From contig DLIG01000010.1 in NCBI GenBank assembly GCA_002483605.1, positions 73,496-106,403 on the forward strand: 32,908 bases of DNA, in the 5' to 3' direction. Position numbers and translations under genes: made by a program. Source of the stretch: Sulfurovum sp. UBA7648 (lineage in GTDB: Bacteria > Campylobacterota > Campylobacteria > Campylobacterales > Sulfurovaceae). The notes beneath the pieces are model-generated. The model searched no databases and was not told the origin of the DNA. It was given only the letters and a program-made list of their open reading frames with translations. Of the stretch, positions 16,592-25,072 are shown piece after piece. Within the stretch, counting starts at the first letter, position 1. Each line of letters begins with the position of its first letter.

Positions 16592-19500
16592 ATGAACCAC
16601 GTATTTAAAACAATCCGTAAAAAGACGAAAGGTTTCGCAAACACAACCATAGTTGTAAGCGAAAATGCTTCATCTCTCTCCCGTACAACAGATAACCGCT
16701 CTGCTCTCAGCCATGATATAAAAACCGCAGATATCTTTACTGCCACAAAACAAGCTCTGAATGTTAGTATGGCATCGTTATTATTTGTCAGTTCACTCCA
16801 AGCAGATATTATTGCTGATAAATCAGCCCCGATCACACAGCAACCGACGATTTTGCTTACAAACAGCGGAGCGACACAGGTAAATATCCAAACTCCTACG
16901 GCTGCCGGCATATCCATGAATCAATACACTCAGTTTGATACAAAAAATAACGGTACGATCATAAATAACTCAAGAACAAATACAAATACCCTCACCGCCG
17001 GATGGGTACAAGGCAACCCATGGCTTGCTACAGGAAGCGCTAAAGCCATAGTAAATCAGGTAAACTCATCTAATCCAAGTAATCTAACAGGCAATATAGA
17101 AATAGCAGGAGTCAAAGCGGACTTTATCATCGCAAATCCAAGCGGCATCAGTGTAAATGGCGCAAATATTATCAATGCAGGCACCGCAACACTTACTACA
17201 GGAACTCCTACGATGAACAACGGAAGCCTGAGCGGATTTAACGTTCAAGGCGGAACAGTTAGCATACAAGGTGCAGGGTTAAATGCACTTGGCTCTGACT
17301 ATACTAACATACTTGCCCGTGCGGCAGTAATAAACGCTAATTTGTGGGCAAATGATCTAAAAGTCGTAACCGGTACAAATGAAATATCCGCCGATGCATC
17401 TGTTATAACGGCTCAAGCCTCAAGTTTGCCGGCACCACTATTTGCCATTGATAGTTCGGCTATTGGCGGAATGTATGCAAACAAGATCACGCTTATAGGT
17501 ACCCAAAACGGGGTTGGAGTCAATAATTTTGGTACCATAAATGCAGGTACAATTGCAATTGATGCAAACGGCATGTTGACCAATACCGGAATAGTGGCTG
17601 CAAATACAAATGTTATAAAATCAACAAATCTAAACAATAGCGGAACAATATCCAGCAACTCTAAAACTACCATTGATACCGAGGAGGCATTGATTAATAA
17701 CGGCATGATAAATAGTGACGGAGAGCTTAATATAAATGCTAAAGATATAGACAATAGTTTAACCGGAGAGATAAGTGCCGCAACTAACTTCATTAACGCC
17801 AGCAATAAGATAATCAATCACGGATTAATAGACGGCAATGACAATGTGTTAAAAACAGGAATTTTAGAAAACATAGGAACAGGAAGAATTTATGGAGACT
17901 GGCTAGCGCTGCAAGCAGTCACGCTTAATAATATAGATGAAACAGCCAATAGCTTAAACAGTTCAGCAACTATAGCTGCAAGAGAAAACCTCGAACTTGG
18001 AGCGCAAACGCTTAATAATATAGAACATTCTTTAATCTATAGTGGCGGCGATATGAATATAGGCGGCTCATTGGATGGGAATGGTTTAGCAATAGGCAAA
18101 GCCAGCGAGATCAATAACCTCTCGGCTACCATCGAATCAAATGGATACATGAGTCTAGCAAGCGAAGAGACAAATAATATAAATATGCATTTAGTCATAG
18201 AACAAGTGAGTGGCCCGACGATTTATCAAGAGCTTGTAAAACCGGCTTCTGGGGCAAATGCGGGAGAGTTTGACTTGAGCAGTAACTTTGTAGGTATTGA
18301 AGGAAGCCAGGACGACAACTATCATAAAGATGCCTTGGTGTATATGAAGCAAAGAGATGAATATGAAGCAGAGTATCTGAAAACCCATACAGGGTGGCAA
18401 GCTTTAACGTTGTATGCCGATCAGGAATATCAAAGGCTTAGTGCAATTATAGATTCTTATATATTTGAAGATTATACACTTTTAAAACAGTACAGCACCA
18501 CATCCCATACTGAGCTGGTATCATCAGATCCCGCACAGATAATCAGTGGTGGAGATATGTATATTGATGGACTGCTCCATAATAAAGATAGTCATGTCAT
18601 AGCAGGCGGTACTATAGTAACCACTTTAAATCCGGAAAACCTTGAGACCAAAGGGCAGGATATAACTTCATTTGACGGCAGTACCATTGAGAGAACTACC
18701 GTTGAAGCCGACGGCTGGTTTGGCGGACATGAAAGAGAATGGCACGGCGCAGCCTCATATGACCAAGCAGATAAAAAAAGTGAGCTTTATAGTTTGGGAA
18801 CTTCTAAATATCTAGAAAATACTAAAACAGCCGGAAGCGCCACTGCCATAGGCGCACTTCCGTCAAACAGTATCTATATTATCAGCCCCAATGCGCCTGA
18901 TTATCTCGTTCAAACAGACCCACGCTTTACTGACTATAAAAATTTCCTGAGCAGTGACTATATGCTCTCGTCTCTTGGCATTGACCCTGTAGATATGCAC
19001 AAACGCCTAGGTGACGGATATTATGAACAGCGTCTTGTTCAAGACCAAATAGCATCGCTTACAGGAAAAAGATTTTTAGATGACTACAGTAATAATGAAG
19101 ATCAGTATAAGGCTCTCATGAATGCAGGAGTCGAAATCGCTTCACAGTTTAATCTCACAGTTGGTGTCGCTCTTAGCGCTGAACAGATATCAAGATTGAC
19201 TACTGACATAGTATGGATGGAAGAACAAACCATTAATGGACAAAAAGTACTAACCCCCAAAGTATATCTAGCAGCCAATAAAACAACCGTAAATACAAAC
19301 GGAGCTCTTGTCAGTGCCTCAAGCATAGTAACTAACGGGAACAATGACCTTGTAAATAGCGGAACTATAATGGCAGCCAATATCATAAGCTTAAATAGCA
19401 CAGGTTCGATCAATAACAATGCAGGAACCATAACGGCAAATGGCGTTGCATTAAGGGCAAATGATATAAACATAAATGGAGGGGCCATAACTGCAAACAG

Positions 19501-22500
19501 TGCTATGATGTTTGATGCGAAAAACAATATTAATATATCTTCGACCACATACTCTACGACAGATACAGACGGAACAAGTGATTTTAGTAGAACTGGTATA
19601 GAAAACACAGCCAATGTTAAAGTAGCAAATAGTGATGGCATGCTATTTATTGATGCAGGCAATGACATAAATCTAAACGGTGCAAATATAATAAATAAAG
19701 GCACTCTCACGCAATTAACATCCGGTAATGATATCCATCTTGGTACCGTTCAGGCATCTGAACAAAATAATGTGGTGTGGGACGATAAAAATCATTTAAA
19801 AGAAGGATATACACAAGAAGTTGGCAGCACTATATCAACAGCAGGAGATAATGTTATCCTTGCAAATCATGATATCAATGTCAAAGGCTCAAATATTGAT
19901 AGTGCAGAAGGTTATACAACACTTGCGACTGCCAAAGGAGGCGATATCAACATAGAAGCGGCAACCGATACCTATAACTATGATGAGGCAACTTATATTA
20001 AAACAAGCAGCTTGCTTGGCTCTAAAAAGACAACTAATGTTGAAACTATCAATTCTTCCTCGTCTGTTGCTTCAAACATCACGGGAGCAAAGGTGCTCCT
20101 TGCGAGCGGAAATGATATAAGCGTCACAGGCTCTAATGTCATAAGCGACTACGGTACCACTCTTGAAGCAGATAATGACATAAATATACTTTTATCCAAT
20201 GATATTTTTGCTCAAACATATTTTAACGAGGTTAAAAAATCAGGAATATTCAGTAGCGGAGGACTTAGCCTGACCGTGGGTATGTCAAACAACTCTTTAG
20301 CTACTACATACTCTGAAACTACAAATTCAGGCTCTATGGTAGGAAGTTTGTACGGAGATACAACCATTGGTGCAGGGAATGATTATAAACAAGTTGCCTC
20401 CGATGTCATCTCGGGGCATGTGGATGATGAAGGTAACTTTTTAGCAAGCGGCGATACGTCTATCACAGCCAAAAGCATAGATATAGAAGCAGGAAGTGAT
20501 ACCTACGACGGAAGCTCACTGTCCAAATCAAAAACATCAGGACTAACAGTAGCTCTAAGTGTACCCGTGGTAAATGCCATTAGCGATGTGGTAACATCAG
20601 CCTCAGATATCGGTGAAAGTAAAAATACCAGAGTTAATGCTATGGCAGCGGCAAATACAGCAATTGATGCATATCTAGCAGGAAAAGCAATTGAAAACCT
20701 GGAATCAGCTAAAGACATTAAAAACGGCGCAAGTCTATCGATCACGCTAGGCTCTTCAAGTTCCAAATCACAAAGTAGCTACAAAGGAACAAGTGCGGTA
20801 AGCTCTAACATAGCTGGAAACAATGTTTCTATCACAGCAACGGGAGCGGGAGAGAATAGTGATATAAACATTGTTGGCTCTAATGCAGCAGGAGTAAGCT
20901 CTACTTCATTAAAAGCGGACAGTGATATCAACATCCTTGCAGCGACTTCAACGAATGAGGACCACAGTTCAAACAAATCCAGCGGATGGAACGTGGGAGC
21001 GGTTGTTTCCGCAGGAAAAGAAGGCATAGGTGTAGGAGCAACGGCAGGGGTAAGTGCAGGTAAAGGCAAGAGTAAAGGCAAAGGTGTAACATACGCCTCC
21101 TCCCATATAGGCTCATTAACAGGAACAACGACCATCACAGCAGGAGATGATGCAAACATCATAGGCGGACAGGCATTGGGAGATAAGATAACACTAACCG
21201 CAGACAATCTCAATATCCAAAGCCTTCAAGATACAGTTACCTATGACTCTAAACAAAAGAACGGCTCTATTCAAGGAACACTAATGTTTGGCGGAGGCGG
21301 AAGTGTAAGCGGAAGCTACTCCCAAAGCAATATAGCAGCAGACTATGCATCTGTAAATGAACAAAGTGGTATTATAGCAGGAGACAAAGGATATAGTGTG
21401 GAAGTAGAAAATCATACAAACCTCATAGGCGGCATCATCACAAGTACCCAAATAGCAGAAGATGATAAGCTAAATAGCTTTAGTACAGGTACGCTTAGCT
21501 ATGCCGATATAAACAACTTCTCCCGTTACGAAGGAGACTCTATAGGCATAAGCGCAACTGCAAGCTATAGCTTTCCAAGCCCTGAAACACAGACAAGCGC
21601 AACAGACACTACTACTACACCTGCAGCAGGACAAGAAGAAGGTAAGTTTGGTACATCCAAATCCATCGGTTATGGTAGTGATAGCGACAGCGGGGCATCT
21701 ACAACCTATGCAGGTATAAACACATCAAACATAACCATAACAGGCAATGAGACCCTGAATCAAGTTTGGAATGACGATGAATCCAAAACCATAACCATGG
21801 ACAACATCTCGGATATCCACACTGATACCACCACAGATCAAGTCGAAGCAAACAGCGGTAAGCTAACAAATACATTTTATGCCGAAGCAGTCCAGCATGA
21901 ACTTAATGTTCAGACAAGAGTAACACAAACATTTGATACAAATAGACAAGAGATAAAAGATGAAATATATGCAAATATCAAAGACAAAGAAGGTGAGGCA
22001 AGTAAAATAAGATTGGCAAACGATGGGTACGCTACAGAAAAGTCAATAAAACTTGACCAAGAAGCCCAAAGTTTAAGAGATACAGTTAAGTGGGCAGATA
22101 TTGTAATGGGCGGAATATATGCTGGAACAGATAGTGATATGTTAAAACTTATAGGGGCTGAAACACAAAGCGATTTAGCATATCAAGCAGCTATATCAGG
22201 AGGACGATATTTTATTCAAACTTGTGATAAACCAAATCAGAATTGTTCATATAGAGAAGTAACACTTGGTCAAATCCAGCCATCAGATACTACAGGGCTA
22301 ATAACAGTTTCAAATCCAGGAATCTTTAATTCTATTGAGGATGCTCTCAAAAATGCTTCAAAACAAAACTCAACCACAACTAACCAAGGTGGAATTGTAG
22401 TTATTGACAATCCACCTACTGGAAGCTTTATAGCAGAAGGGCTATATGCACTTTATGATAAGGTCAATGACATAACTGGAGCTTATCTTCCTTTGAGTGC

Positions 22501-23017
22501 TGCCGAGCAATCAAATGTTGATCTCAAGCTTTATGCTTTGGATAGCGGATATACACTTGATACAAGTAGCCACAGTAGAGGTGGCATAACTGAGAGTGTA
22601 TCATTGCAGTATCTCAATAATATACTTGGCACAACAGATATCCCTATCAATCAATCAAGATTTTATGGAACAGCTACAAATGTTCAAGATTATGCGAATC
22701 AGTTAGTGATAAATGGACAAGGAGAAGCATATTCTGCAGTACATGCAACAGACTTTGTTGGAAGAACCCCATGGTTACTATTTAGAAGTAAATACTTTGT
22801 GGGCGGCAATGAACCAACTGGAGGATATGATACTAATACTTTCTTTTATTCGCATGACAAATATTACTATGAAATACCACCTGAAACCATAGTTGTAAAT
22901 AGTAAAATTATAGATAATTCTGAGGAACGCAATAAATTTATAGAAGCATGGGGGGATAATCCTACTGCTTCTCAACCTCAAATAGTTAATCCAATAATTA
23001 AAGGAGGACAACAATGA
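16592..23017 (+). CDS. TpsA filamentous haemagglutinin-like exoprotein with hydrolase-like tip
   Basis: This 2141-residue exoprotein is the secreted partner of the upstream TpsB. Residues 1-71 form an extended signal peptide (ESPR-like MNHVFKTIRKKTKGFANTT, then a hydrophobic stretch, cleavage near SLQA). The TPS domain follows (about 72-330), with NNGTIINNS at 119-127 and NPSGI at 182-186. Next come long beta-helical FHA repeats rich in Asn, Gly and Ser, including a haemagglutinin block near 1600-1650 (ENHTNLIGGIITST, FSTGTL). A helical pretoxin-like region (about 1720-1850) precedes a variable tip. The tip has SHSRGG (S1995), TDFVG (D2054) and YSHDKYY (H2088), a plausible serine-hydrolase triad. 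The last 44 residues resemble the second lipoprotein downstream. It may be an adhesin or a contact-dependent effector; no classical CDI junction motif was recognised. The stop overlaps the next ATG. Confidence 0.88.
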   Translation: MNHVFKTIRKKTKGFANTTIVVSENASSLSRTTDNRSALSHDIKTADIFTATKQALNVSMASLLFVSSLQADIIADKSAPITQQPTILLTNSGATQVNIQTPTAAGISMNQYTQFDTKNNGTIINNSRTNTNTLTAGWVQGNPWLATGSAKAIVNQVNSSNPSNLTGNIEIAGVKADFIIANPSGISVNGANIINAGTATLTTGTPTMNNGSLSGFNVQGGTVSIQGAGLNALGSDYTNILARAAVINANLWANDLKVVTGTNEISADASVITAQASSLPAPLFAIDSSAIGGMYANKITLIGTQNGVGVNNFGTINAGTIAIDANGMLTNTGIVAANTNVIKSTNLNNSGTISSNSKTTIDTEEALINNGMINSDGELNINAKDIDNSLTGEISAATNFINASNKIINHGLIDGNDNVLKTGILENIGTGRIYGDWLALQAVTLNNIDETANSLNSSATIAARENLELGAQTLNNIEHSLIYSGGDMNIGGSLDGNGLAIGKASEINNLSATIESNGYMSLASEETNNINMHLVIEQVSGPTIYQELVKPASGANAGEFDLSSNFVGIEGSQDDNYHKDALVYMKQRDEYEAEYLKTHTGWQALTLYADQEYQRLSAIIDSYIFEDYTLLKQYSTTSHTELVSSDPAQIISGGDMYIDGLLHNKDSHVIAGGTIVTTLNPENLETKGQDITSFDGSTIERTTVEADGWFGGHEREWHGAASYDQADKKSELYSLGTSKYLENTKTAGSATAIGALPSNSIYIISPNAPDYLVQTDPRFTDYKNFLSSDYMLSSLGIDPVDMHKRLGDGYYEQRLVQDQIASLTGKRFLDDYSNNEDQYKALMNAGVEIASQFNLTVGVALSAEQISRLTTDIVWMEEQTINGQKVLTPKVYLAANKTTVNTNGALVSASSIVTNGNNDLVNSGTIMAANIISLNSTGSINNNAGTITANGVALRANDININGGAITANSAMMFDAKNNINISSTTYSTTDTDGTSDFSRTGIENTANVKVANSDGMLFIDAGNDINLNGANIINKGTLTQLTSGNDIHLGTVQASEQNNVVWDDKNHLKEGYTQEVGSTISTAGDNVILANHDINVKGSNIDSAEGYTTLATAKGGDINIEAATDTYNYDEATYIKTSSLLGSKKTTNVETINSSSSVASNITGAKVLLASGNDISVTGSNVISDYGTTLEADNDINILLSNDIFAQTYFNEVKKSGIFSSGGLSLTVGMSNNSLATTYSETTNSGSMVGSLYGDTTIGAGNDYKQVASDVISGHVDDEGNFLASGDTSITAKSIDIEAGSDTYDGSSLSKSKTSGLTVALSVPVVNAISDVVTSASDIGESKNTRVNAMAAANTAIDAYLAGKAIENLESAKDIKNGASLSITLGSSSSKSQSSYKGTSAVSSNIAGNNVSITATGAGENSDINIVGSNAAGVSSTSLKADSDINILAATSTNEDHSSNKSSGWNVGAVVSAGKEGIGVGATAGVSAGKGKSKGKGVTYASSHIGSLTGTTTITAGDDANIIGGQALGDKITLTADNLNIQSLQDTVTYDSKQKNGSIQGTLMFGGGGSVSGSYSQSNIAADYASVNEQSGIIAGDKGYSVEVENHTNLIGGIITSTQIAEDDKLNSFSTGTLSYADINNFSRYEGDSIGISATASYSFPSPETQTSATDTTTTPAAGQEEGKFGTSKSIGYGSDSDSGASTTYAGINTSNITITGNETLNQVWNDDESKTITMDNISDIHTDTTTDQVEANSGKLTNTFYAEAVQHELNVQTRVTQTFDTNRQEIKDEIYANIKDKEGEASKIRLANDGYATEKSIKLDQEAQSLRDTVKWADIVMGGIYAGTDSDMLKLIGAETQSDLAYQAAISGGRYFIQTCDKPNQNCSYREVTLGQIQPSDTTGLITVSNPGIFNSIEDALKNASKQNSTTTNQGGIVVIDNPPTGSFIAEGLYALYDKVNDITGAYLPLSAAEQSNVDLKLYALDSGYTLDTSSHSRGGITESVSLQYLNNILGTTDIPINQSRFYGTATNVQDYANQLVINGQGEAYSAVHATDFVGRTPWLLFRSKYFVGGNEPTGGYDTNTFFYSHDKYYYEIPPETIVVNSKIIDNSEERNKFIEAWGDNPTASQPQIVNPIIKGGQQ

Positions 23018-23382
23018 AGAGAGTTAAAATTATAGGTTACATAAGTCTATTATTCTTATTGATTGGATGTACAGCAATTGAACGAGATTTTGTTGGTAAT
23101 ACAGCAGGTGCTATCGAATCTTGGGATAAAAATAATGTTGACAAGGATGAAAAATTGCAAGATCTAGACTTTTGTATGCGTAGTGCAATCAAATTATATC
23201 CTCTTGGAAATGTCAATTTAGACAAAAAGAGAACAGCCCATCATGATTATTGTATGTTAAAAAAAGGATACAAATATTATCCAAGAGGAATAGCGGGCAA
23301 GTCTGCATCAAGTTGTCTTCAAGGAAATAAAGATAGGCCTGCATGCAGGTCTGTACCACTTGGTGGAAATCTAAAATTTTAA
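23014..23382 (+). CDS. Small Cys-rich lipoprotein, possible immunity protein
   Basis: The 122-residue product has a lipoprotein signal (LLFLLIGC, lipidated Cys19) and should be membrane-anchored facing the periplasm. The mature part has Cys54, 80, 101 and 111 and an internal duplication: DFCMRSAIKLYPLG near 52 and DYCMLKKGYKYYPRG near 78 share D-x-C-M, K-x-YP and G. CMxxKGYxxxP motifs occur in other small proteobacterial lipoproteins of unknown role. The ATG overlaps the tpsA stop (ATGA) after a GGAGG site, so it is co-translated with TpsA. That position suits an immunity or accessory protein, but this is inference. Confidence 0.7.
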   Translation: MKRVKIIGYISLLFLLIGCTAIERDFVGNTAGAIESWDKNNVDKDEKLQDLDFCMRSAIKLYPLGNVNLDKKRTAHHDYCMLKKGYKYYPRGIAGKSASSCLQGNKDRPACRSVPLGGNLKF

Positions 23383-23394
23383 AAGGATGAAAGA

Positions 23395-23625
23395 ATGAAA
23401 AAAACAGCAATATTGATAGCAGTTTTATTTGCAGGAATTATGTTTGGCGGGTGTGTGGGTGTTTTTGACACCAGTACTTATTGGTATGAGATGCCATCAA
23501 AAGAAATTATAGTAAATGGTAAAAAGATTCATAATCCAGATTATGATGAATATGTGAAAATTTATGGCGATAATCCAGACGCTTCTAAGCTTCAAAGAGT
23601 TTATCCCACAAACTTAGAAAAGTAA
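23395..23625 (+). CDS. Small lipoprotein sharing the C-terminal module of TpsA
   Basis: The 76-residue product has a lipoprotein-type signal (FAGIMFGGC, Cys20) and a ribosome site AAGGA before the ATG. Residues 29-71 align with TpsA residues 2091-2134: Y-x-YE-x-P, IxVN, K-x-I-x-N, then GDNP-x-AS-x-x-Q-x-V-x-P, about 19 identities in 44 positions with one gap. The gene is thus a membrane-anchored version of the exoprotein's last module. Possible roles are a tether, an immunity mimic, or debris from tip exchange. It closes the tps operon, 12 bp after the first lipoprotein gene. Confidence 0.68.
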   Translation: MKKTAILIAVLFAGIMFGGCVGVFDTSTYWYEMPSKEIIVNGKKIHNPDYDEYVKIYGDNPDASKLQRVYPTNLEK

Positions 23626-23651
23626 TCTAGAATAAAGGGGTCAAGAATAAA

Positions 23652-23674
23652 GGGGTCAGGTAACAATGACAACT
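23652..23674 (+). repeat. REP element R1 (GGGGTCAGG orientation)
   Basis: A 23-base element beginning GGGGTCAGGTAACAATGAC. It pairs with R2 (23716-23738) as an inverted repeat with one mismatch. A partial copy, GGGGTCA, lies 15 bases earlier at 23637-23643. The R1/R2 stem lies 26 bp after the tps operon and could also end or protect its mRNA. Confidence 0.85.
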
Positions 23675-23715
23675 CATGCTCTCCTCTTTTTTATATTGTA
23701 CGATAAAAAATTTAC

Positions 23716-23738
23716 AGTTGTCATTGTCACCTGACCCC
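23716..23738 (-). repeat. REP element R2 (CCTGACCCC orientation)
   Basis: Reverse-oriented partner of R1 across a 41-base loop. It is identical to R6 at 25710-25732. Reading through it in the downstream orphan frame gives LSLSPDP, so the 5' end of that ORF is REP-derived. Confidence 0.85.
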
Positions 23739-24176
23739 TATACTTTTCCGTCACAAGAAAATGGCAGAGGGTATGTGACGCAGATTGCTACTCAGCTTTT
23801 TGGAGATAATAGGAATATATTGCAAACAACTGACGAAAGTAAATTTATAGCCATGGGGCTTAGCAAAGAGCGTGGCGATTATATTGTTCAAGAGATAAAT
23901 GGACAGACCGTCTATATCACAAATCCTGACAAATCGGTGCAATTTACTCCAAATGGAGCAAGTGAAGGTTATCTTGATGATATGAAGATATATATCGATG
24001 AATCTATGGTAGCGCAATATGGCATAGATCATATGTTCACCAACGGCATAATGAATAGTGTCAATGAAGCATTGACAAATCAACAAGACCAACAAGGCAA
24101 TCCGACCATATGACTGCTTAATTACAATCAAACCCATGGATTGGTTGGAGATGTTTTGGCATCCACTCAAGAGGGT
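23739..24176 (+). pseudogene. Orphan TpsA C-terminal module, broken by an in-frame stop
   Basis: This open stretch encodes a piece resembling the pretoxin/tip region of TpsA and has no start or ribosome site of its own. GIMNSVNEALTN (codons from 24045) matches TpsA GIFNSIEDALKN at residues 1910-1921. RGDYIVQEINGQ corresponds loosely to GGRYFIQTCDKP. A TGA at 24111-24113 interrupts the frame, which then continues as LLNYNQTHGLVGDVLAS, matching the region of TpsA DNPPTGSFIAEGLYAL. The fragment is cut at both ends by REP repeats. It looks like a displaced alternative exoprotein tip, as seen downstream of polymorphic toxin genes, now decayed. Confidence 0.65.
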
Positions 24177-24194
24177 TATAGGGGTCAAGTTATA

Positions 24195-24217
24195 GGGGTC
24201 AGGTAATGCTAATGCCA
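24195..24217 (+). repeat. REP element R3, left end of the RAYT unit
   Basis: GGGGTCAGGTAATGCTAATG and three further bases. With GTTATA in front (from 24189) it forms a 29-base perfect inverted repeat with 25044-25072. As at R1, a partial copy (GGGGTCAAG at 24181-24189) precedes it, here 14 bases earlier. Confidence 0.88.
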
Positions 24218-24272
24218 CATTAAGTCAGCCCATGCTATAGTTTCTATACTTTAGTGTATAAAGGAGCAAGCA

Positions 24273-25043
24273 ATGCCAAGAAAACCTCGTATCGAAATAC
24301 CAGGATTTTATCACATCATCAACAGAGGTGTAGAGCAAAGAGCGGTCTTTAAAGAAAATGGTGATTATGAGTATTTTCTAGAACAACTCTCAAATTTATC
24401 AAAAAACTTCAATATAGCTATCCACAACTATTGTCTTATGAATAATCATTATCACTTACTTATAGAGACAAGAGAAGAAAACCTCTCAAAGTTTATGCGG
24501 CAACTAAACGGTATCTATGCAATATACTTCAATAAAAAATACAAAAGAAGCGGGCATCTATGGCAAGGCAGGTTCAAATCATGGTATGTAACAGATGAAG
24601 CATATCTCTATACCCTAATTCTCTACATAGAACAAAACCCTCTAAAAGCAAAGATAGTCAAAAATCTTATAGATTATCCGTATAGCTCATGTCATTATTT
24701 TCTAGATCAGGACACACCTCTTTTTTTAAAAGATTCATGGATAGTTAAAAACTACAAAGACGACAAAGAAGCCATCAAAGTATTTTTAAACTCAATCGTT
24801 GATACTTCTGTGTTGCAAGAGCTTAAAACTGCTTCAAGCCTTATAGAAGCTCCAAATATAGACAAAAAACCAAATGAAGAAAAATTGAGAAAGATACTTT
24901 CAAAATCAAAAGATATAAAAGAGAGAAATAAGCTCATCGTAGAATGTTATGCTCAAGGCTATTCTCAACACATGATGGCTAAAATATTAGGGTTAAATCA
25001 AGCAACGGTAAATAGAGTGATTAAGAGGAATAGTGACAAATGA
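24273..25043 (+). CDS. REP-associated tyrosine transposase (RAYT, Y1/IS200-like)
   Basis: RAYTs are HUH single-strand transposases that cut at REP hairpins. The 256 residues show the HUH motif H59-Y60-H61 (NNHYHLL), a plausible catalytic Tyr118 in YIEQNP, and the family N-terminus PRKPRIEIPGFYHIINRG. A C-terminal helix-turn-helix (about 200-250, ECYAQGYSQHMMAKILGLNQATV) probably binds DNA. The length is full and all motifs are present, so it may be active. AAGGAG lies 6 nt before the ATG. A 45-base stretch of its 3' end (24945-24989) is identical to 25615-25659 in the downstream fragment. Confidence 0.93.
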   Translation: MPRKPRIEIPGFYHIINRGVEQRAVFKENGDYEYFLEQLSNLSKNFNIAIHNYCLMNNHYHLLIETREENLSKFMRQLNGIYAIYFNKKYKRSGHLWQGRFKSWYVTDEAYLYTLILYIEQNPLKAKIVKNLIDYPYSSCHYFLDQDTPLFLKDSWIVKNYKDDKEAIKVFLNSIVDTSVLQELKTASSLIEAPNIDKKPNEEKLRKILSKSKDIKERNKLIVECYAQGYSQHMMAKILGLNQATVNRVIKRNSDK

Positions 25044-25066
25044 TGGCATTAGCATTACCTGACCCC
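25044..25066 (-). repeat. REP element R4, right end of the RAYT unit
   Basis: Exact reverse complement of R3. The match continues through TATAAC (25067-25072). It starts directly after the RAYT stop codon. Confidence 0.88.
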
Positions 25067-25072
25067 TATAAC

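Larger units (their letters stand above)
24189..25072 (+). mobile_element. RAYT transposase unit bounded by 29-bp inverted REPs
   Basis: A single transposase gene lies between perfect 29-base inverted copies of the local REP (24189-24217 and 25044-25072). RAYT genes are known to sit within REP pairs and are thought to mobilise them. The right copy starts directly at the transposase stop. Confidence 0.75.

Noticed and set aside
19102..19710. A 202-codon open frame on the minus strand inside tpsA
   Set aside because: It is antisense to repeat-rich tpsA, has no ribosome site and no recognisable protein features; it reflects the codon bias of the sense gene.
20779..21213. A 144-codon minus-strand frame inside tpsA, rich in Pro, Ala and Leu
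   Set aside because: Composition mirrors the Gly/Ala/Ser repeats of the sense strand; no start signal.
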